Below are positions 61,982-64,000 of a DNA stretch of 64,000 nucleotides, in pieces. The stretch covers positions 535,279-599,278 of the forward strand of contig NZ_LWHO01000003.1 in assembly GCF_001642025.1 (NCBI RefSeq), read 5' to 3'. The first letter of the stretch is position 1; each line of letters starts with the position of its first letter. The stretch is from Cutibacterium namnetense (GTDB taxonomy: Bacteria > Actinomycetota > Actinomycetes > Propionibacteriales > Propionibacteriaceae). The notes below the pieces were generated by a model. It did not search any database, was not told where the DNA came from, and saw only the letters and a list, made by a program, of their open reading frames with translations. Both the position numbers and the translations under genes were made by a program.

Positions 61982-62839
61982 ATGAATGAGTCGGATCAGT
62001 CCTACACCGTGACGCCCGATACCGCCACTACCTCACGGGTGGATCTCACTGACGCAGCCGCGGCGCGTGGAGATGTCGCGTGTGCGTCGCATATTGGACT
62101 ACGTCACGAGACCAATCAGGACGCCGCGGCCCTCGGTATCGACAGCTCAGGACGCCACATTGTCCTTGTTGTCGCTGATGGCGTGTCCTCGACCGAGGGA
62201 GCCGAGGAATGCGCCAGAGTCGCCTCCCACACTGCGCGCGACTACCTCACAGCGACGATGGACCAGGGCATACCGACCAACGACGACGGCATCGTCACCT
62301 TGTTTAAACGCACGTTCCGAAAAGCTCATGAGACGGTTGCCAGTAGACCGGATCCGATCGGTGCGTGCACTCTCGCTGCCGCAATTGCTACCCAAGATCA
62401 CATCATCGTCGGCAATATTGGCGATACCCGTACGTACTGGTTTCCTGACGGCGGCGACGCCATTCGCCTCTCAATTGACGACTCGATGACCCAGGCCCAA
62501 ATGGACCTCGGATTGTCCCGAGAAGAAGCCGAGAGGGGGATCGGCGCCCACGCCATCACAAAATGGATCGGTGCATCAGCTACCGATGTAACACCCCGAG
62601 TCATGGCCTATCACCCCCAGCAATCTGGATGGTTGCTAGTGTGCAGCGACGGGTTGTGGAATCACGTACCGGACAGCGATGATTTGGGCCGGCTCATGAC
62701 TAGCCTCATCAGGAAGGCCCAGACCGACGGTCACGGCCACGCTTCTCCGGCAGACGTAGCGGACGGACTTATCGCCCACGCCAATAATTGCGGCGGCCAC
62801 GACAACATTACGGTGGCTCTATGGCGCCGAGATTCTTGA
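61982..62839 (+). CDS. PP2C-family serine/threonine phosphatase
   Basis: 285 residues from the ATG at 61982 with GAGGA 5 nt upstream (a longer frame from 61874 has no ribosome site). PPM motifs: HIGLRHETNQDAAAL (38-51), VVADGVSS with the metal Asp (63-70), GNIGDTRTYW, LLVCSDGLWNHV and GGHDNITVALW. There is no membrane segment, unlike mycobacterial PstP, so this is a soluble phosphatase. It reads divergently from adnA. Substrates unknown; it probably opposes Ser/Thr kinases encoded elsewhere. Confidence 0.88.
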   Translation: MNESDQSYTVTPDTATTSRVDLTDAAAARGDVACASHIGLRHETNQDAAALGIDSSGRHIVLVVADGVSSTEGAEECARVASHTARDYLTATMDQGIPTNDDGIVTLFKRTFRKAHETVASRPDPIGACTLAAAIATQDHIIVGNIGDTRTYWFPDGGDAIRLSIDDSMTQAQMDLGLSREEAERGIGAHAITKWIGASATDVTPRVMAYHPQQSGWLLVCSDGLWNHVPDSDDLGRLMTSLIRKAQTDGHGHASPADVADGLIAHANNCGGHDNITVALWRRDS

Positions 62840-62847
62840 TCCAACGG

Positions 62848-62853
62848 TAGGTT
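62848..62853 (+). promoter_or_regulatory. -10 element of a probably leaderless DUF3107 mRNA
   Basis: TAGGTT (TAnnnT) lies 7 nt before the ATG at 62861, inside the gap after the phosphatase gene, with no clear -35. Confidence 0.45.
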
Positions 62854-62860
62854 GGTGTTC

Positions 62861-63088
62861 ATGGAGATCAAGATCGGCATCGCCAACGCCGCACGCGAAG
62901 TCAGCATTGACGCTCAGGAGAGCGCCGAGACCATCGAACAGCAGCTCAGAGAGAGCCTGGCCCAGCCCGACGCCGTTCTCGCCTTGACTGATGCCAAGGG
63001 CCGCAAGGTCCTCATTCCGGCTCGTGGGATCGCCTACCTCGATTTGGGCCAGCCCAACAGCCGTCAAGTGGGATTCGGAACCTTCTGA
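62861..63088 (+). CDS. DUF3107 small protein
   Basis: 75 residues (MEIKIGIANAAREVSIDAQ ...) matching the actinobacterial DUF3107 family (M. tuberculosis Rv3208A) in sequence pattern and in its end TRVGFG-like (SRQVGFGTF). The predicted fold is a small alpha/beta. The ATG at 62861 is chosen over a GTG at 62852 because TAGGTT sits 7 nt upstream. It follows the phosphatase gene by 21 nt. The function is not known. Confidence 0.85.
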   Translation: MEIKIGIANAAREVSIDAQESAETIEQQLRESLAQPDAVLALTDAKGRKVLIPARGIAYLDLGQPNSRQVGFGTF

Positions 63089-63140
63089 CCTGAGTGTCCT
63101 AGGTAGACACACTGGTTGAGCTCTGTACCTACTAGTGCGC

Positions 63141-63296
63141 ATGGCTAGCGCGACTGGTTCCTCTGTCACCTTGGTTACTGCTGTCGACGTCACAACCTGG
63201 AACGCGATTCTCGTTAAATCGAGCAGTCAGGAATCCGGCCAGAGCACGCCCGACGCTGCCGGGTACGAGGTGCTCCACGTTTGGCCCGCCACCTGA
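63141..63296 (+). CDS. Possible 51-residue small protein (uncertain)
   Basis: An ATG-start frame MASATGSSVTLVTAVDVTTW to AAGYEVLHVWPAT. It has Ser/Thr/Val-rich composition and no recognised domain. No strong ribosome site is seen. It lies in the 344-bp gap after the DUF3107 gene and ends 27 nt before a terminator-like hairpin. Kept only because the reading frame looks coding and the gap is otherwise empty. Confidence 0.25.
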   Translation: MASATGSSVTLVTAVDVTTWNAILVKSSSQESGQSTPDAAGYEVLHVWPAT

Positions 63297-63322
63297 GCCC
63301 CCTAAGCCGCTCGAAGACGGTC

Positions 63323-63357
63323 ATGCCTTCCTGGAGCGATGTGACCCAGGAAGGCAT
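63323..63357. terminator. Bidirectional terminator between the DUF3107 and ferritin-like genes
   Basis: 12-bp perfect stem ATGCCTTCCTGG / CCAGGAAGGCAT with an 11-nt loop, in the convergent gap between plus- and minus-strand genes. Confidence 0.75.
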
Positions 63358-63432
63358 AGCGGAAGCCTACGCGGGCTACTACAGCACAGCGGGACGCCGG
63401 GCCTCCATGTCGCAAGAGCTCCTGAAGCGCCC

Positions 63433-64000
63433 TCAGGGCTCCAAGCCAAGCTCGATCATGCGCTGATCGTGAGCGCCAAGTACGTCAGCCATCACCTCGT
63501 TGATGAGATCAAGATCATCGAATTCACCGCCCCCAGCTTGAGTCAGTGCAGAGGTGAGGCTCTGATGTCGAGCAAAGAGCCGCTGGGCAACTGACAAGAC
63601 CTCACCTACAAGCCGCCTCGCAAAAAGAGAGTCAGCGGACCTATCTCGTTGTGCTGCGATGACCTGACGCATTGCAGCGTCCCACCTCACCCGGCTTCCA
63701 GTACCTCGCCCCAACCACGGGCCAAAGGACCCACATCCAGGACGAAGCTGGGGCTCGAGATTTGACTCAACTCGATCCAGGAAGTCAGCAAAAAGGTCTA
63801 CCAAGATGTAATCGCGCAACAGTACTTGGGACCAGGCCTGGGCAGGAACGTACTCCCCCACCGAACCTATGAGAGGCTCAACTTCTGTGAGGGCAGCGCG
63901 GTCCGTGAGCCGAGTCCTAGCCTCCGCCAGAACGTGCTGTATCTCGGCACTGCGATCGACGATCAGGAACCGTTCTGCAAGCCCGGGAGCTAGCGGCATG
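63433..64000 (-). CDS. Ferritin-like-fold protein, 5' end beyond window
   Basis: Frame open from the right edge to a stop at 63433. The visible 188 residues are helical and end FARRLVGEVLSVAQRLFARHQSL ... MADVLGAHDQRMIELGLEP, which resembles the actinobacterial ferritin-like proteins exemplified by Rv3210c, also found near Rv3208A (DUF3107). A Met codon lies at 63999, but the family is about 220-240 residues, so the true start is probably upstream of the window. The HExxH/ExxH iron motif cannot be judged. Function not known. Confidence 0.7.
   Translation of the reverse strand, partial: MPLAPGLAERFLIVDRSAEIQHVLAEARTRLTDRAALTEVEPLIGSVGEYVPAQAWSQVLLRDYILVDLFADFLDRVESNLEPQLRPGCGSFGPWLGRGTGSRVRWDAAMRQVIAAQRDRSADSLFARRLVGEVLSVAQRLFARHQSLTSALTQAGGGEFDDLDLINEVMADVLGAHDQRMIELGLEP

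Noticed and set aside
62819-63193. 124-codon minus frame across the DUF3107 gene
   Set aside because: Exactly antisense to a family-recognised gene; product has no domain.

Overview
The window looks like a Propionibacteriaceae chromosome, most probably Cutibacterium acnes or a close relative. The evidence is moderate GC of roughly 60% by eye, actinobacterial families (WhiB, AdnAB, the fused 2-oxoglutarate decarboxylase Kgd, DUF3107, DUF2342, DUF6104), a PPA1358-family protein (a family named after a P. acnes locus), and gene order that follows Mycobacterium tuberculosis in blocks. I see no phage genes, insertion sequences, integrases or CRISPR arrays. This is core-genome DNA whose novelty lies in regulation, small genes and the grouping of repair genes.

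Layout. 1-4470 (minus): head of the F1Fo ATP synthase operon (atpI-like, atpZ-like, atpB, atpE, atpF, atpH cut by the left edge) behind wecA. 4479-14745 (minus): sua5, prmC, prfA, rpmE, rho, thrB, thrC, hom, lysA, the same order as M. tuberculosis Rv1293-Rv1307, with a tRNA-Arg(CCG) just outside lysA. 14992-20498 (plus): a GT87-type membrane glycosyltransferase, kgd, and a small DUF6104 gene behind a very strong hairpin. 20552-29777: a block like Rv3219-Rv3228 (whiB1-type regulator, PdtaS-type histidine kinase, bL37 micro-gene, anti-sigma factor and SigH/SigR, DoxX-like protein, aroA, rsgA, hisN), then serA. 29981-37764 (minus): a cyuPA-like cysteine uptake/desulfidase operon and a five-gene peptide-type ABC importer. 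37963-38036: initiator tRNA. 38110-43868: a UspA-like protein, a PPA1358-family protein, a PDZ/Lon-like membrane protease, a DUF2342 protein, a YgjP-like metallopeptidase and an orphan ocin-ThiF-like protein.

43814-61788 is the most striking part: uvrD2, recC-recB-recD, nudC, adnB and adnA together. Two complete double-strand-break resection machines (RecBCD and AdnAB) and a UvrD2 helicase lie within 18 kb, interrupted only by an NADH pyrophosphatase. The uvrD2/recC divergent promoter holds a PafBC-type (RecA-independent) DNA-damage promoter that would produce a leaderless GTG-start uvrD2 mRNA. It also holds two exactly adjacent 22-bp repeats carrying TetR-like palindromes in front of recC. 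61982-64000 holds a PP2C phosphatase, a DUF3107 protein and the 3' part of a ferritin-like gene cut by the right edge.

Several genes (uvrD2, hisN, the DUF3107 gene, the PDZ protease, the GT87 gene) lack a clear Shine-Dalgarno but have a TAnnnT hexamer 6-8 nt before the start codon, as expected of leaderless transcripts. Where this agreed with the protein family, it was used to set the start.
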